From Jiangella endophytica (GTDB lineage: Bacteria > Actinomycetota > Actinomycetes > Jiangellales > Jiangellaceae), in contig NZ_QVAI01000018.1 of assembly GCF_003427025.1 (NCBI RefSeq), positions 62,001 through 126,000 on the forward strand: a stretch of DNA of 64,000 nt. Reading direction: 5' to 3'. Below, in pieces: positions 7,625 through 15,922 of this stretch. The notes beneath the pieces are model-generated. The model saw only the letters and a program-made list of their open reading frames with translations. It was not told the origin of the DNA and did no database searches. Made by a program: the position numbers and the translations under genes. The first letter of the stretch is position 1, and each line of letters starts with the position of its first letter.

Positions 7625-8461
7625 GTGACCGTTTCGCCTGCCCTGCCCCTCGATGGGCTCGCCGCGCGTGGTGTCGACCTCGCGTACGGGCGTGAGGTGG
7701 TCGTCCGGGCCGCGTCGATCGAGCTGCGCTCCGGCACGGTCACGGCGCTCATCGGGCCCAACGGCAGCGGCAAGTCGACGCTGCTGCGGGCGCTGGCCCG
7801 GCTGCACCTGCCGACCGCGGGTCAGGTGCACTTCCACGACGGCACCGACGTGCTCAGCCTCGACCCGCGCGAGCTGGCCCGCCGTGTCACGCTGCTGGCG
7901 CAGAGCCGCAGCACGCCCGGTGGGCTCTCCGTCCGCGAGCTGGTCGAGTACGGCCGGCACCCGCACCGCGCCCGCTGGAGCGGCCGCGACCCCGGCGCGG
8001 AGCAGGCCATCGCCCGCGCGATGACGCTCACCGGCATCGAGGCACTGGCCGAGCGGCCGGTGCAGGCGCTGTCGGGCGGCCAGGCGCAGCGGGTCTGGCT
8101 GGCCAGCTGCCTCGCCCAGGACACCGGGCTGCTGCTGCTCGACGAGCCGACGACCTTCCTCGACCTGCGCTATCAGATCGAGATCCTCGACGTCGTGCGC
8201 GAGCTGGCCGACGACCACGGCATCGGCGTCGGTCTGGTGCTGCACGACCTCGACCAGGCGGCCGCCGTCGCCGACCGCGTCCTGCTGCTCGAGGACGGCA
8301 CGGTCACGGCCGACGGCACGCCCGCCGAGGTGCTGACCCCGGAGAACCTGAGCCGCGCGTACGGCATCCGCGTCGACGTCGACCTCGATCCGGTCGACGG
8401 CCGCATCTCGACCCGCGCCGTCGGCCGGCACAACGACGTCCGGCCGCGCGCCACGGCCTGA
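7625..8461 (+). CDS. Iron-siderophore ABC transporter ATP-binding protein
   Basis: A 278-residue ATPase of the FepC/FhuC class. It has Walker A GPNGSGKST, Q-loop TLLAQSRSTPGG, signature LSGGQAQRVWLASCLAQ, Walker B LLLLDEPTTFLDL and H-loop LVLHDLDQAA. The strong similarity of the DEPTTFLDLRYQIEIL segment to siderophore ATPases supports the assignment. The GTG at 7625 was chosen because the iron box occupies the DNA just upstream. It is the first gene of an operon with the substrate-binding lipoprotein and permease and should be derepressed in low iron. Confidence 0.93.
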   Translation: MTVSPALPLDGLAARGVDLAYGREVVVRAASIELRSGTVTALIGPNGSGKSTLLRALARLHLPTAGQVHFHDGTDVLSLDPRELARRVTLLAQSRSTPGGLSVRELVEYGRHPHRARWSGRDPGAEQAIARAMTLTGIEALAERPVQALSGGQAQRVWLASCLAQDTGLLLLDEPTTFLDLRYQIEILDVVRELADDHGIGVGLVLHDLDQAAAVADRVLLLEDGTVTADGTPAEVLTPENLSRAYGIRVDVDLDPVDGRISTRAVGRHNDVRPRATA

Positions 8462-8506
8462 GGCCCCGTTCCACCCACCTTCGAATCCACGATCACGAGG
8501 TACACC

Positions 8507-9535
8507 ATGAGAAGAGCGCGCGCCCTCGCGGGCCTGTCCGTCGCGTTCGTCCTGCTCGCCACCGCCTGCGGCACCACCGAGGACGCGTCCGACGACCCCA
8601 CGGACGCCGGGTCGACCAGCGACTCGACGTCCAGCGACGACTCCGGCGACGCCGGCGACGCCGGCGGGCCGATCACCGTCACCGACGCCCGCGGCGTGGA
8701 GGTCACGCTGGACCAGCCCGCGGTGCGCGTGGCCGGCACCGAGTGGAACTCGATCGAGAACCTCGTCTCGCTCGGCGTCATGCCGGTCGGCGTGTCCGAC
8801 ATCCAGGGCTACAACACCTGGGTGAGCGGCGCGCCGCTCGACGACACCGTCACCGACATCGGCACCCGCGGCGAGCCGAGCATGGACACCCTCGCCACCC
8901 TCGACGTCGACCTCGTGGTGGTCACCGACGCCCTGATCGAGGGCGCGATCGAGCAGATCGAGGCGACCACGCCGGTCGTCGTCATCCCCGGTGGCGACTC
9001 GCAGGACAACATCAACCAGATGTTCGCCAACCTCGACCTCATCGCCGAGCTCACCGGCACCGAGGACCGTGCCCAGGGTCTTCGCGACCAGTTCGACGAG
9101 AAGATCGAGGACGGCAAGGCCGCCGTCGAGGAGGCCGGCGCCACGGGCGACCAGGTCGCGTTCGCCGACGGCTGGGCCGACGCGGGCACCGTCAGCATCC
9201 GGCCGTACGCCGAGGGCTCGCTGGTCTCCGACGTGTTCGCCGAGATCGGCCTGGAGAACCCGTGGGGGCTGGAGGGCGATCCCGCCTACGGGCTGGCCCA
9301 GGCCGACGTCGAGGGTCTGACGGCGCTCCCGGCCGACACCCGCTTCTGGTACATGGCCAACGCCACCGACGGCGGCGACCCGTTCGCCGACGTGCTGGCC
9401 GGCAACGCCATCTGGGACTCGCTGCCGTTCGTCCAGTCCGGCAACGTCGCGCGCTTCCCCGACTCGCTGTGGATGTTCGGCGGCCCGACGTCGATGATGC
9501 AGTTCGTCGACGCCGCCGTCGACGCGCTCGGCTGA
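8507..9535 (+). CDS. Siderophore-binding lipoprotein of ABC transporter (periplasmic-binding FepB/FecB-like)
   Basis: A 342-residue lipoprotein. The signal peptide ends with the lipobox LATAC (Cys about residue 21). An Asp/Ser/Thr-rich linker (about 22-58) follows, then a class III (TroA-fold) binding domain with VTDARGVEVTLDQPAVRV at its start and GEPSMDTLATLDVDLVV as the usual conserved loop. It captures ferric siderophore outside the membrane and delivers it to the permease encoded next. It lies 45 bp after the ATPase gene in the same orientation, within the iron-box-controlled operon. Confidence 0.92.
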   Translation: MRRARALAGLSVAFVLLATACGTTEDASDDPTDAGSTSDSTSSDDSGDAGDAGGPITVTDARGVEVTLDQPAVRVAGTEWNSIENLVSLGVMPVGVSDIQGYNTWVSGAPLDDTVTDIGTRGEPSMDTLATLDVDLVVVTDALIEGAIEQIEATTPVVVIPGGDSQDNINQMFANLDLIAELTGTEDRAQGLRDQFDEKIEDGKAAVEEAGATGDQVAFADGWADAGTVSIRPYAEGSLVSDVFAEIGLENPWGLEGDPAYGLAQADVEGLTALPADTRFWYMANATDGGDPFADVLAGNAIWDSLPFVQSGNVARFPDSLWMFGGPTSMMQFVDAAVDALG

Positions 9536-9548
9536 GGCGGTCCGCCTC

Positions 9549-11657
9549 GTGAAGTCCGGCCGCCTCGGCCTGGTGGCCGTCGGGCTCGCGGTCCTCGTCG
9601 CGGGCCTGGCGGTCGTCCACCTCACGCAGGGCACCGCGCAGGTCGGCGCCGGTGAGGTGCTGCGCTGGGCGACCGGACAGGGCAGCGACGAGGCCGGCGC
9701 GATCGTGCTGGCCTCGCGACTGCCGCGGCTGCTGGCAGCGGTCGTCGTCGGCGTCGCGCTCGGTGCGGCCGGCGCGGTCATGCAGTCGGTGTCGCGCAAC
9801 GTCATGGCCTCGCCGGACACGCTGGCGGTCAACGCCGGCGCGCACCTGGCGCTGGTCGCGGCGGCGACGGCCGGCTTCACGCTGCCGCTGCTGGGCGCGG
9901 CCGGGCTCGCGTTCGCCGGCGGTCTCGGCGCGGCGGCGCTGGTGCTGGCGTTGTCCGGGCTCGGCGGCACCGGTGCGGTCCGGCTGGTGCTGGCCGGCAC
10001 CGCCATCGCGCTGGCGTTCCAGTCGCTGACCAGCGGACTGATCATCCTGTTCTCCGAGGAGACCCGCGGCCTGTTCGCGTGGGGCGAGGGGTCCCTCGGC
10101 CAGAACGGGCTCGGCGGCATCCGCACCATCGCCCCGGTGGTCGCCGTCGTCCTGGCCGGGCTGCTGCTGCTCGGGCGCAAGCTCGACCTCGTCTTCATCG
10201 GCGACGACCACGCCCGCATGCTCGGCGTCAACGTGCGCCGGGTGCGCGCGGGCTCGATCGTGCTCGCCGTCCTGCTCGGCGCCTGCGCCGTCACGTTGGC
10301 CGGCCCGATCGGTTTCGTCGGCCTGGCCGCGCCCGCGATCGTGCGGCTGGCCACGCCCGTGGTGCCGGGGCTGCACCGGCACTCCGTGTTGCTGCCGGTG
10401 TCGGCCGCGACAGGCGTGCTCATGCTGCTGGCGGCCGACGTCGGGCTGCGGGCGGCGATCGGCTCGCAGGGCGCGCTCGAAGTGCCCACCGGCGTCGTCA
10501 CCACGATCCTCGGCGCGATCTTCCTCATCGCGCTGGCCCGGCGGATCCGCGCGTCGGACACCGTCGGCGAGCCGCCGGCCGCCGGGGTGCGCGGCGGTGT
10601 GACCACGCGCCGCTTCGGCGTCGTGCTGGCGACGACGGCGGTCGTGACGGTCGCGGTCACCGTCGGCGCGACGCTGCTCGGCGACTCCGTCCTGCTGCTC
10701 GGCGACGTCGTCAACTGGCTGTCCGGGCAGGCCGGGCCGATCGTCAGCACCGTCATGGACACCCGGTTCCCCCGCGTCGTCGCCGGACTGCTGGCCGGCG
10801 CCGCGCTGGCGCTGGCCGGCGCGATCATCCAGGCGGTCGCCCGCAATCCGCTGGCCGAGCCCGGCATCATCGGCGTGGCCGGCGGCGCGGGGGTCGGGGC
10901 CGTCACCATGATCACGCTGGTGCCGATGGCGAGCTTCTGGGCGCTGACCGGCGCGGCCGGCCTCGGCGCCGCGCTGGCCGCGACACTGGTGTTCGCGCTG
11001 GCCGCGCGGGGCGGCTTCGCCAGCGACCGGCTGGTGCTGATCGGCGTCGCGGTGTCGGCGGGCGCGCAGTCGCTGATCGTCGTGCTCATCACGCTCACCG
11101 ACCCGTGGAACGAGACCAAGGCGCTCACCTGGCTCGCCGGGTCGACGTACGGCCGCTCGTTCGAGCACCTGGTGCCGATGGGGCTGGCGGTCGCGGCGGC
11201 GATCCCGCTGCTCTACGGCATGCGGCACACCATGGACCTGCTCTCCGTCGACGACCACACGCCGCGGATCCTCGGCGTGCACGTGCCGAAGGCCCGGCTG
11301 GCGCTGCTGGCCGGCGCCGTCGCGCTGACCGGTGCCGCCGTGGCCGGGGTCGGCGTCATCGGGTTCGTCGGGCTGGTCGCGCCGCACGCCGCCCGGGCCC
11401 TCGTCGGGCGGCGGCACGGGCGGATGTTGCCGGTGGCCGCGCTGCTCGGCGCGAGCCTGGTCTGCCTGGCCGACGCCCTGGGCCGGACGGTGATCGCACC
11501 CGCCCAGCTGCCCGCCGGGCTGGTCACCGCGATCGTCGGCGCGCCGTACTTCGTCTGGCTGCTGTACCGCACCCGGACCAGGGGGAATACCGCGCCGCGG
11601 CGGCCGGGTTGGCGTGGACATGCCGCTCAACGGAGAGTACGCACCGAGCACAGCTGA
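9549..11657 (+). CDS. Double-length iron-siderophore permease (two fused FecCD units, FhuB-like)
   Basis: A 702-residue permease made of two FecCD-type halves in one chain (about residues 1-340 and 350-690). Each half repeats the landmarks: [20 protein letters not shown] against [20 protein letters not shown], and [16 protein letters not shown] against [16 protein letters not shown]. About 20 membrane helices are expected. E. coli FhuB has this layout, whereas most actinobacterial systems use two separate permeases. The GTG start lies 13 bp after the lipoprotein gene. Its 3' end overlaps the nitroreductase gene by 38 bp, and the basic tail after the last helix is probably non-structural. Confidence 0.92.
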   Translation: MKSGRLGLVAVGLAVLVAGLAVVHLTQGTAQVGAGEVLRWATGQGSDEAGAIVLASRLPRLLAAVVVGVALGAAGAVMQSVSRNVMASPDTLAVNAGAHLALVAAATAGFTLPLLGAAGLAFAGGLGAAALVLALSGLGGTGAVRLVLAGTAIALAFQSLTSGLIILFSEETRGLFAWGEGSLGQNGLGGIRTIAPVVAVVLAGLLLLGRKLDLVFIGDDHARMLGVNVRRVRAGSIVLAVLLGACAVTLAGPIGFVGLAAPAIVRLATPVVPGLHRHSVLLPVSAATGVLMLLAADVGLRAAIGSQGALEVPTGVVTTILGAIFLIALARRIRASDTVGEPPAAGVRGGVTTRRFGVVLATTAVVTVAVTVGATLLGDSVLLLGDVVNWLSGQAGPIVSTVMDTRFPRVVAGLLAGAALALAGAIIQAVARNPLAEPGIIGVAGGAGVGAVTMITLVPMASFWALTGAAGLGAALAATLVFALAARGGFASDRLVLIGVAVSAGAQSLIVVLITLTDPWNETKALTWLAGSTYGRSFEHLVPMGLAVAAAIPLLYGMRHTMDLLSVDDHTPRILGVHVPKARLALLAGAVALTGAAVAGVGVIGFVGLVAPHAARALVGRRHGRMLPVAALLGASLVCLADALGRTVIAPAQLPAGLVTAIVGAPYFVWLLYRTRTRGNTAPRRPGWRGHAAQRRVRTEHS

Positions 11658-12060
11658 CTGGGCCCGCAAACAGGCGGACCGGTACGAGGAGTCCGGCGGC
11701 ACCGCCGCGACCACGCTGCGCGGCAAGCCGGTCATCGTCCTGACCTCCGTCGGCGCCAGGACCGGCAAGCTGCGCAAGACCGCCCTCATGCGGGTCGAAC
11801 ACGACGGTGAATACGCCGTCGTGGCCTCGCTCGGGGGCGCGCCCAAGCACCCCGTCTGGTACCACAACCTCAAGGCCAACCCGCACGTCGAGCTGCAGGA
11901 CGGTGAGCAGAAGCACGACTACCTCGCCCGCGAGGTCACCGGCGACGAGCGCGGCCTCTGGTGGGAGCGCGCCGTCGCCGTCTGGCCCGACTACGCGACC
12001 TACCAGACCAAGACCACGCGGGTGATCCCGGTCTTCGTCCTCACCCGCCTCACCGACTGA
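11620..12060 (+). CDS. Deazaflavin (F420)-dependent nitroreductase family protein
   Basis: A 146-residue split-barrel protein of the Ddn-like family, which uses coenzyme F420H2 to reduce varied substrates. Characteristic segments are MPLNGEY at the start, [49 protein letters not shown] and a VFVLTRL end. The ATG at 11620 gives the family-like N-terminus; a GTG two codons earlier is possible. The start lies inside the 3' end of the siderophore permease gene, so it could be co-transcribed with iron uptake, but a functional link is not evident. Confidence 0.88.
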   Translation: MPLNGEYAPSTADWARKQADRYEESGGTAATTLRGKPVIVLTSVGARTGKLRKTALMRVEHDGEYAVVASLGGAPKHPVWYHNLKANPHVELQDGEQKHDYLAREVTGDERGLWWERAVAVWPDYATYQTKTTRVIPVFVLTRLTD

Positions 12061-12175
12061 CGCGTTTCCCGGCGAGGTCCCGTCCCAGCAGCAGGTCGAG
12101 ACGTCGATCGGCCCCGGCGGGACGCGGGTGCCCGCGGGTCGTCGACCGCACGACCGGCGTCCGTGCCCGGTACAC

Positions 12176-13465
12176 CTAGAGGCCCGAGCCGAGGTCGTAG
12201 GGCCGCCCGTCGCTGGTGTCGCGGATCGGATCGGCCAGCTCGCAGCCGCCGTCGACGAAGCAGCGGACCAGTGCGGTGCGGTCGTCCTCGGCGGCCTGGA
12301 CCAGCAGTGCGCCGTCGGGCTCCCAGGTGACGACGGCCGGCTGCAGCCCGCGGATGGTCCGCACGGGCGCACCGGTCGCGGCGTCGGCGACGACGATCTC
12401 GTAGGCGTAGTCGTACGACGTCAACGCGCCCGGCGTGCGCGGCAGCTCGGCCGGCGGCGGACCGATCTCCAGGACCTCGGCCACGTACCGGCCGTCGGGT
12501 GAGAACCCGCCCGTGCCGATGGTGGCGTTCTGCGGCGCGCGCCAGCGGACCTCACCGGTGACGCCGTCGACCACGGCGGGTGACCGGTCGGCCGCCTCGT
12601 TCGGCGGCACCACCGCGGCCAGTTCCCCCGTCGGGGAGACGGCCGTGGTGAAGCCGAACTCGGTCCACGGCGTGACGGTGTCGGCCTCGAGGTCCCAGAC
12701 GTACACCCCGGACGGTGCGTTGGTGGCGCTGTCGACGACGACGCGCCCCGGGCCGAGGAACCCGCGGACGCTGCCGACGGGACCGTCGGCGCCGGTCTGC
12801 TCGCGCCGGTGGCGCACCTCGCCCGTCGCGGCGTCGGCCACGTAGAGCAGGGTGCGGCCGGGACCGTCGTCGAGCGAGCCGGCGCTCCAGTCGTGCTCGG
12901 CCCACCCGAGCAGGGCGCCGTCGGCGGACACTGCCATGGAGTAGACGGCGCCCCTCGCCAGCCGCGTCCGCTCGCCGCCGGACGACACCAGCCACAGCTC
13001 GTTGCCGTCCTGACCCTCGGCGTCCGCGGTCAGGACGACGTACCCGCCGGCGACGGCGGACAGCGAGCGGATCGCGGCGAACTCGACGTCGAACGGCACC
13101 TCGGCGGCGCCGTGGTGGATGACGCCGCCGGAATACCACGGCACCGCCGCGGCGGCGCCCGCCGGCAACGCGTCGAGATCGGCGTCGATGACGGGGTCGG
13201 GCGCCGGCGTCTGTGCCGGCGCCGGTGGCGCGGCCGCTGGGTCGACGCTGCCGAGGTCGACGCGGCCGGCCGGGAGCGGATCGGTGAGGACGAACGTCGT
13301 CCCGGCCGCGACGGCGACAGCGGTGCCGCCGGCGGCGGCCAGCCGCAGCACCGTCCGGCGCCGGCTCGCCTGTCGCAGGACGGCGTCGGCCAGGCCGGCC
13401 CTCGGCGGCACCCCGCGGGCGAACTCGTCCAGCGCGTCGCGCAGTCGCTGCTCGTCGAGCGTCAT
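12176..13465 (-). CDS. Membrane-anchored beta-propeller-like protein coupled to an ECF sigma factor
   Basis: A 429-residue protein. A cytoplasmic N-terminal segment of about 35 residues (LRDALDEFARGVPP...) is followed by one membrane helix (VLRLAAAGGTAVAVAAGTTFVL), a Pro/Ala linker and an extracellular domain of repeated beta-strand units with PD40/WD40-like phrases (FSPDGRYVAEV, AVSPTGELAAV, VSADGALLGWA). Its start overlaps the sigma-factor stop by 4 bp. By position and topology it could be the anti-sigma partner, or a sensor whose short N-terminal part contacts the sigma factor; no zinc-binding anti-sigma motif is visible. The ligand is unknown. Confidence 0.8.
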   Translation of the reverse strand: MTLDEQRLRDALDEFARGVPPRAGLADAVLRQASRRRTVLRLAAAGGTAVAVAAGTTFVLTDPLPAGRVDLGSVDPAAAPPAPAQTPAPDPVIDADLDALPAGAAAAVPWYSGGVIHHGAAEVPFDVEFAAIRSLSAVAGGYVVLTADAEGQDGNELWLVSSGGERTRLARGAVYSMAVSADGALLGWAEHDWSAGSLDDGPGRTLLYVADAATGEVRHRREQTGADGPVGSVRGFLGPGRVVVDSATNAPSGVYVWDLEADTVTPWTEFGFTTAVSPTGELAAVVPPNEAADRSPAVVDGVTGEVRWRAPQNATIGTGGFSPDGRYVAEVLEIGPPPAELPRTPGALTSYDYAYEIVVADAATGAPVRTIRGLQPAVVTWEPDGALLVQAAEDDRTALVRCFVDGGCELADPIRDTSDGRPYDLGSGL

Positions 13466-13983
13466 GCTGATGCCTCCTCAGGAGTCGGAACGGGGTCGGC
13501 GGCCAGTTCCGGAGCGAGCGTCCGGAGCCGCGCCAGGGCCCGGGAGGTCTGGCTGCGGACCGTGCCGACCGAACAGCGCAGGATCTCCGCGATCTCCCGT
13601 TCGGGCAGGTCCTCGTAGAAGCGGAGCACCAGCACGGCACGCTGGCCCGGCGACAGCCGCAGCAGCACCTGCGTCAGGTCCAGCCGGTGCAGGACGGCGT
13701 CGGCGGCGTCGGTGACGGGACGGTCCGGCGGTTCGGCGACGGCGTCCTCGCGGACGATCCGGCGGCGCCGCCAGCGGCTGGCGAGGTCGTGGTACATGAT
13801 GCGGCGGACGTAGGCCTCGGGGTTGTCGACCCGGTGCCAGCGGCGCACCAGCTTGACCAGCGCGGCCTGGACGAGGTCCTCGGCCTGATGCGGGTCGCCG
13901 GTCAGGGCGTACGCGGTGCGGCGCAGGGCCAGCGAGCGGGCCTCGACGAACTCCCGGAACTCGCCCTCGGCTTGCGCATCCAT
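13462..13983 (-). CDS. ECF RNA polymerase sigma factor, SigE family
   Basis: A 173-residue sigma-70 family protein. Region 2 covers about residues 9-85 (FREFVEARSLALRRTAYALTG, AEDLVQAALVKLVRRW, AYVRRIMYHDLASRWRR). Region 4 covers about 105-155 (LSPGQRAVLVLRFYEDLPER, EIAEILRCSVGTVRSQTSRA). The wording matches the 'SigE family' group of actinobacterial ECF factors. A strong GGGAGGGG ribosome-binding site precedes the ATG. It is co-transcribed with the membrane propeller gene downstream, with which it shares 4 bp. Confidence 0.93.
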   Translation of the reverse strand: MDAQAEGEFREFVEARSLALRRTAYALTGDPHQAEDLVQAALVKLVRRWHRVDNPEAYVRRIMYHDLASRWRRRRIVREDAVAEPPDRPVTDAADAVLHRLDLTQVLLRLSPGQRAVLVLRFYEDLPEREIAEILRCSVGTVRSQTSRALARLRTLAPELAADPVPTPEEASA

Positions 13984-14107
13984 CTCGCCCCTCCCGTCGG
14001 GTGCTTCCGCACCTACAGACGCACGAGCGTGGCCCCACTATGTCAGCCGGCGGGGCACATGCGGCAGCGCCGGCGAGCGGGAGGCTCGCCGGCGCCGGGT
14101 GACGACG

Positions 14108-14245
14108 TCAGTCGCGGTCGCCGCCCTTGTCGTCGTGACGGTCGTCGTCGTAGCGGTCGTCGTCGTAGCGGTCGTCGCGGTCGTCGTCGTGACGGTCGTC
14201 GTCGTACCGGTCGTCATCGTCGTCGCGGTCGTCGTCGACGTCGAC
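14108..14245 (-). repeat. Asp-rich coding repeat
   Basis: GTCGTCGTCGTAGCG-like units on the plus strand encode (D)n with interspersed R, Y and H at the C-terminus of the PepSY protein. About nine imperfect units are seen. This is a codon-level tandem repeat, not a CRISPR array. Confidence 0.8.
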
Positions 14246-14695
14246 GCGGGTGATCTCGCCGGAGGCCGCGTCCACCCGGACGTCGTGCTCGACGCCGTCG
14301 AGGTGGATCTCGACCTTCCACTCCAGCCGGCCGTGCTCCCACTCGCGCTCGAGCTCGGTGACCGAGCCGCCGCCGACGTGGGCCAGAGCGATCCGCTCGG
14401 CCTCGCCGCTGCCCAGCTCCCCACCGCTGGACGGCGCCGCCGGCGACGGGCTGTCGTCCGGGGTGGCCGACGGCGAGTCGTCCGGCGTCGGCACGGTCGA
14501 CGGCGAGTCGTCCGGGGTCGGCGAGGCGCTGTTCGAGTCGTCGGGCGTGACGTCGCTGAGCGACGGGTTGTCGTCGGTGACCGACGAGCGCGGGCTGCTG
14601 TCGACGTCGGACGACGTGACGGCGTACGCGACGCCGCCGGTGACGAGCAGAGCGGCCGCGGCAGCGGCGGCGGAGACCAGTCGGTTCCGGTTCAT
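14108..14695 (-). CDS. Secreted/anchored PepSY-domain protein with Asp-rich tail
   Basis: A 195-residue protein. It has a signal or anchor helix (LVSAAAAAAALLVTGGVAYA), a Ser/Pro/Asp linker with repeated TPDDSPS units, and one PepSY domain (about residues 100-150: EAERIALAHVGGGSVTELE, EWKVEIHLDGVEHDVRVD). The tail of about 45 residues is almost only Asp, Arg, Tyr and His (RYDDDRHDDDR-like units). PepSY modules often inhibit peptidases or sense at the cell surface. The acidic tail could bind Ca or other cations (inference). It lies upstream of the sigma-factor operon on the same strand. Confidence 0.8.
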   Translation of the reverse strand: MNRNRLVSAAAAAAALLVTGGVAYAVTSSDVDSSPRSSVTDDNPSLSDVTPDDSNSASPTPDDSPSTVPTPDDSPSATPDDSPSPAAPSSGGELGSGEAERIALAHVGGGSVTELEREWEHGRLEWKVEIHLDGVEHDVRVDAASGEITRVDVDDDRDDDDDRYDDDRHDDDRDDRYDDDRYDDDRHDDKGGDRD

Positions 14696-14801
14696 GGTGG
14701 CGTTCCCTTCTAGTGCGGTGCGTTGCCACCACGTTCCCGCCGGCCGCCCTAGCGCCGCGCTGGGCGGCGGTTAACGCCCGGCTAAGGCACTGTCACGGCC
14801 G

Positions 14802-15287
14802 TCAGCCGAGGCCGTCCGGGACGATGCGGAGTTTCTCCGCGACGCGGACGAGGGCCTTCTGGTCGGTGGAGTTGAGCGAGTCGAGGACGATGCGGCGTAC
14901 GGAGCGCAGGTGGGTGGGCGCTGCCCGGTGCACGATGTCGAAGCCGGCGTCGGTGAGTTCGGCGAGGGTGTAGCGGCCGTCGGCCGGGTCGGGTGTCCGT
15001 ACGATCCAGCCGCGCTGTTCACAGCGCTTGACGACGTTGGACAGGCGGGAGAGCGACCCGCTGGCGAGGAAGGCGAGCTCGCCCATCCGCAGCTTGCGCT
15101 GCGGTGCCTCGGAGAGCTGGCTGAGCACGAGGTACTCGAACAGCGTGATGCCGTGTTCCTGCCGCAGCGGCGACTCCAGCTTGGCGGGCAGCAGCAGGAC
15201 GAGGGAGATCAGCCCCGTCCACGCCGCCTTCTCCTGCTCGTCGAGCCATCGCAGCTGCTCGTCCTCGTGGTCGCCCGTGCCGCTCAT
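14802..15287 (-). CDS. MarR family transcriptional regulator
   Basis: A 161-residue winged-helix regulator. The segment QEHGITLFEYLVLSQLSEAP, then LRMGELAFLASGSLSRLSNVVKRCEQRGWI (helix-turn-helix), and the wing RTPDPADGRYTLAELTDAG are typical MarR features. It is divergent from the ridA gene, and two copies of a near-palindromic element lie between them. It probably represses both its own gene and ridA until a ligand binds. The ligand is unknown. Confidence 0.92.
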   Translation of the reverse strand: MSGTGDHEDEQLRWLDEQEKAAWTGLISLVLLLPAKLESPLRQEHGITLFEYLVLSQLSEAPQRKLRMGELAFLASGSLSRLSNVVKRCEQRGWIVRTPDPADGRYTLAELTDAGFDIVHRAAPTHLRSVRRIVLDSLNSTDQKALVRVAEKLRIVPDGLG

Positions 15288-15318
15288 GGATCGTCCCGCC
15301 CCTCCGGCGTCACCGCCG

Positions 15319-15339
15319 TCACTTTGCGCTTGAAGTCAT
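15319..15339. promoter_or_regulatory. Putative MarR operator, copy 1
   Basis: TCACTTTGCGCTTGAAGTCAT recurs almost exactly 33 bp further on. It is imperfectly palindromic around the central GCGC, as expected for a dimeric MarR protein. It lies between the divergent marR and ridA genes, nearer marR. Confidence 0.7.
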
Positions 15340-15351
15340 CGCTTGCTACTA

Positions 15352-15372
15352 TCACTTTACGCGTGAACTCAT
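15352..15372. promoter_or_regulatory. Putative MarR operator, copy 2
   Basis: TCACTTTACGCGTGAACTCAT is the second copy, matching copy 1 at 17 of 21 positions, with a better internal palindrome (ACTTTACGCGTGAACT). The centre-to-centre distance of 33 bp equals about three helical turns, so two dimers would bind the same DNA face. It lies nearer the ridA start. Confidence 0.72.
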
Positions 15373-15415
15373 ACCAAGGGAAACGCACCCCCAACGCACA
15401 GGAAGCGGGAACATC

Positions 15416-15841
15416 ATGAGCACCGTCACCTTCGGCGTCGTCCCCGGCTACGGCGAGAAGCTGCACGCCGCCCTCGGCTACAGCGGGGCCGTCCGCGTCG
15501 ACGACAGGGTCGAGATCTCCGGCCAGGCCGGGGTCGATGACGACCTGAACATCCCCGACTCGCTGGAGGACGAGATCATCCGGGCCTTCGACAACGTCGA
15601 GCGCGCCCTCAACACCGTCGGCGCCACCTGGAAGGACGTCATCCACGTCAACTCGTACCACAAGGTCGGACCGGGCGAGGACGTCATCAGCGATGACGTC
15701 AACTCCGTCATGGCCGAGCAGTTCCGCCGTCGCCTCGGCGGCCGTTCGCCGATCTGGACCGAGACCGGCGTCACGGTCCTCGGCCTCGCCACCATGCGCA
15801 TCGAGATCCGCGTCACGGCCATCGCCGGCTCCGGGAACTGA
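15416..15841 (+). CDS. RidA (YjgF/UK114) family protein
   Basis: A 141-residue trimeric enamine/imine deaminase-family protein. The core RVEISGQAGVDDDLNIPDSL, the helix DEIIRAFDNVERALNTVGA and the C-terminal AGVTVLGLATMRIEIRVTA-like strand fit the fold. The usual catalytic Arg of the RxE motif near the end appears in MRIEIRV. It is under a presumed MarR operator, suggesting induction by a substrate or stress ligand rather than housekeeping expression. It is a single-gene transcript. Confidence 0.88.
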   Translation: MSTVTFGVVPGYGEKLHAALGYSGAVRVDDRVEISGQAGVDDDLNIPDSLEDEIIRAFDNVERALNTVGATWKDVIHVNSYHKVGPGEDVISDDVNSVMAEQFRRRLGGRSPIWTETGVTVLGLATMRIEIRVTAIAGSGN

Positions 15842-15922
15842 ACCGCACCTCCGCGCGGCAGGCGGTCGCCCCGAACCCAGGGGCCGGCGGCCTGCCGCGC
15901 GCCCGTCCTGATCGCCGCGCCT

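Noticed and set aside
7601-11128. A very long minus-strand open frame across the siderophore operon
   Set aside because: It is antisense to three genes with complete ABC-transporter motifs and has Ser/Ala/Thr-rich shadow composition.
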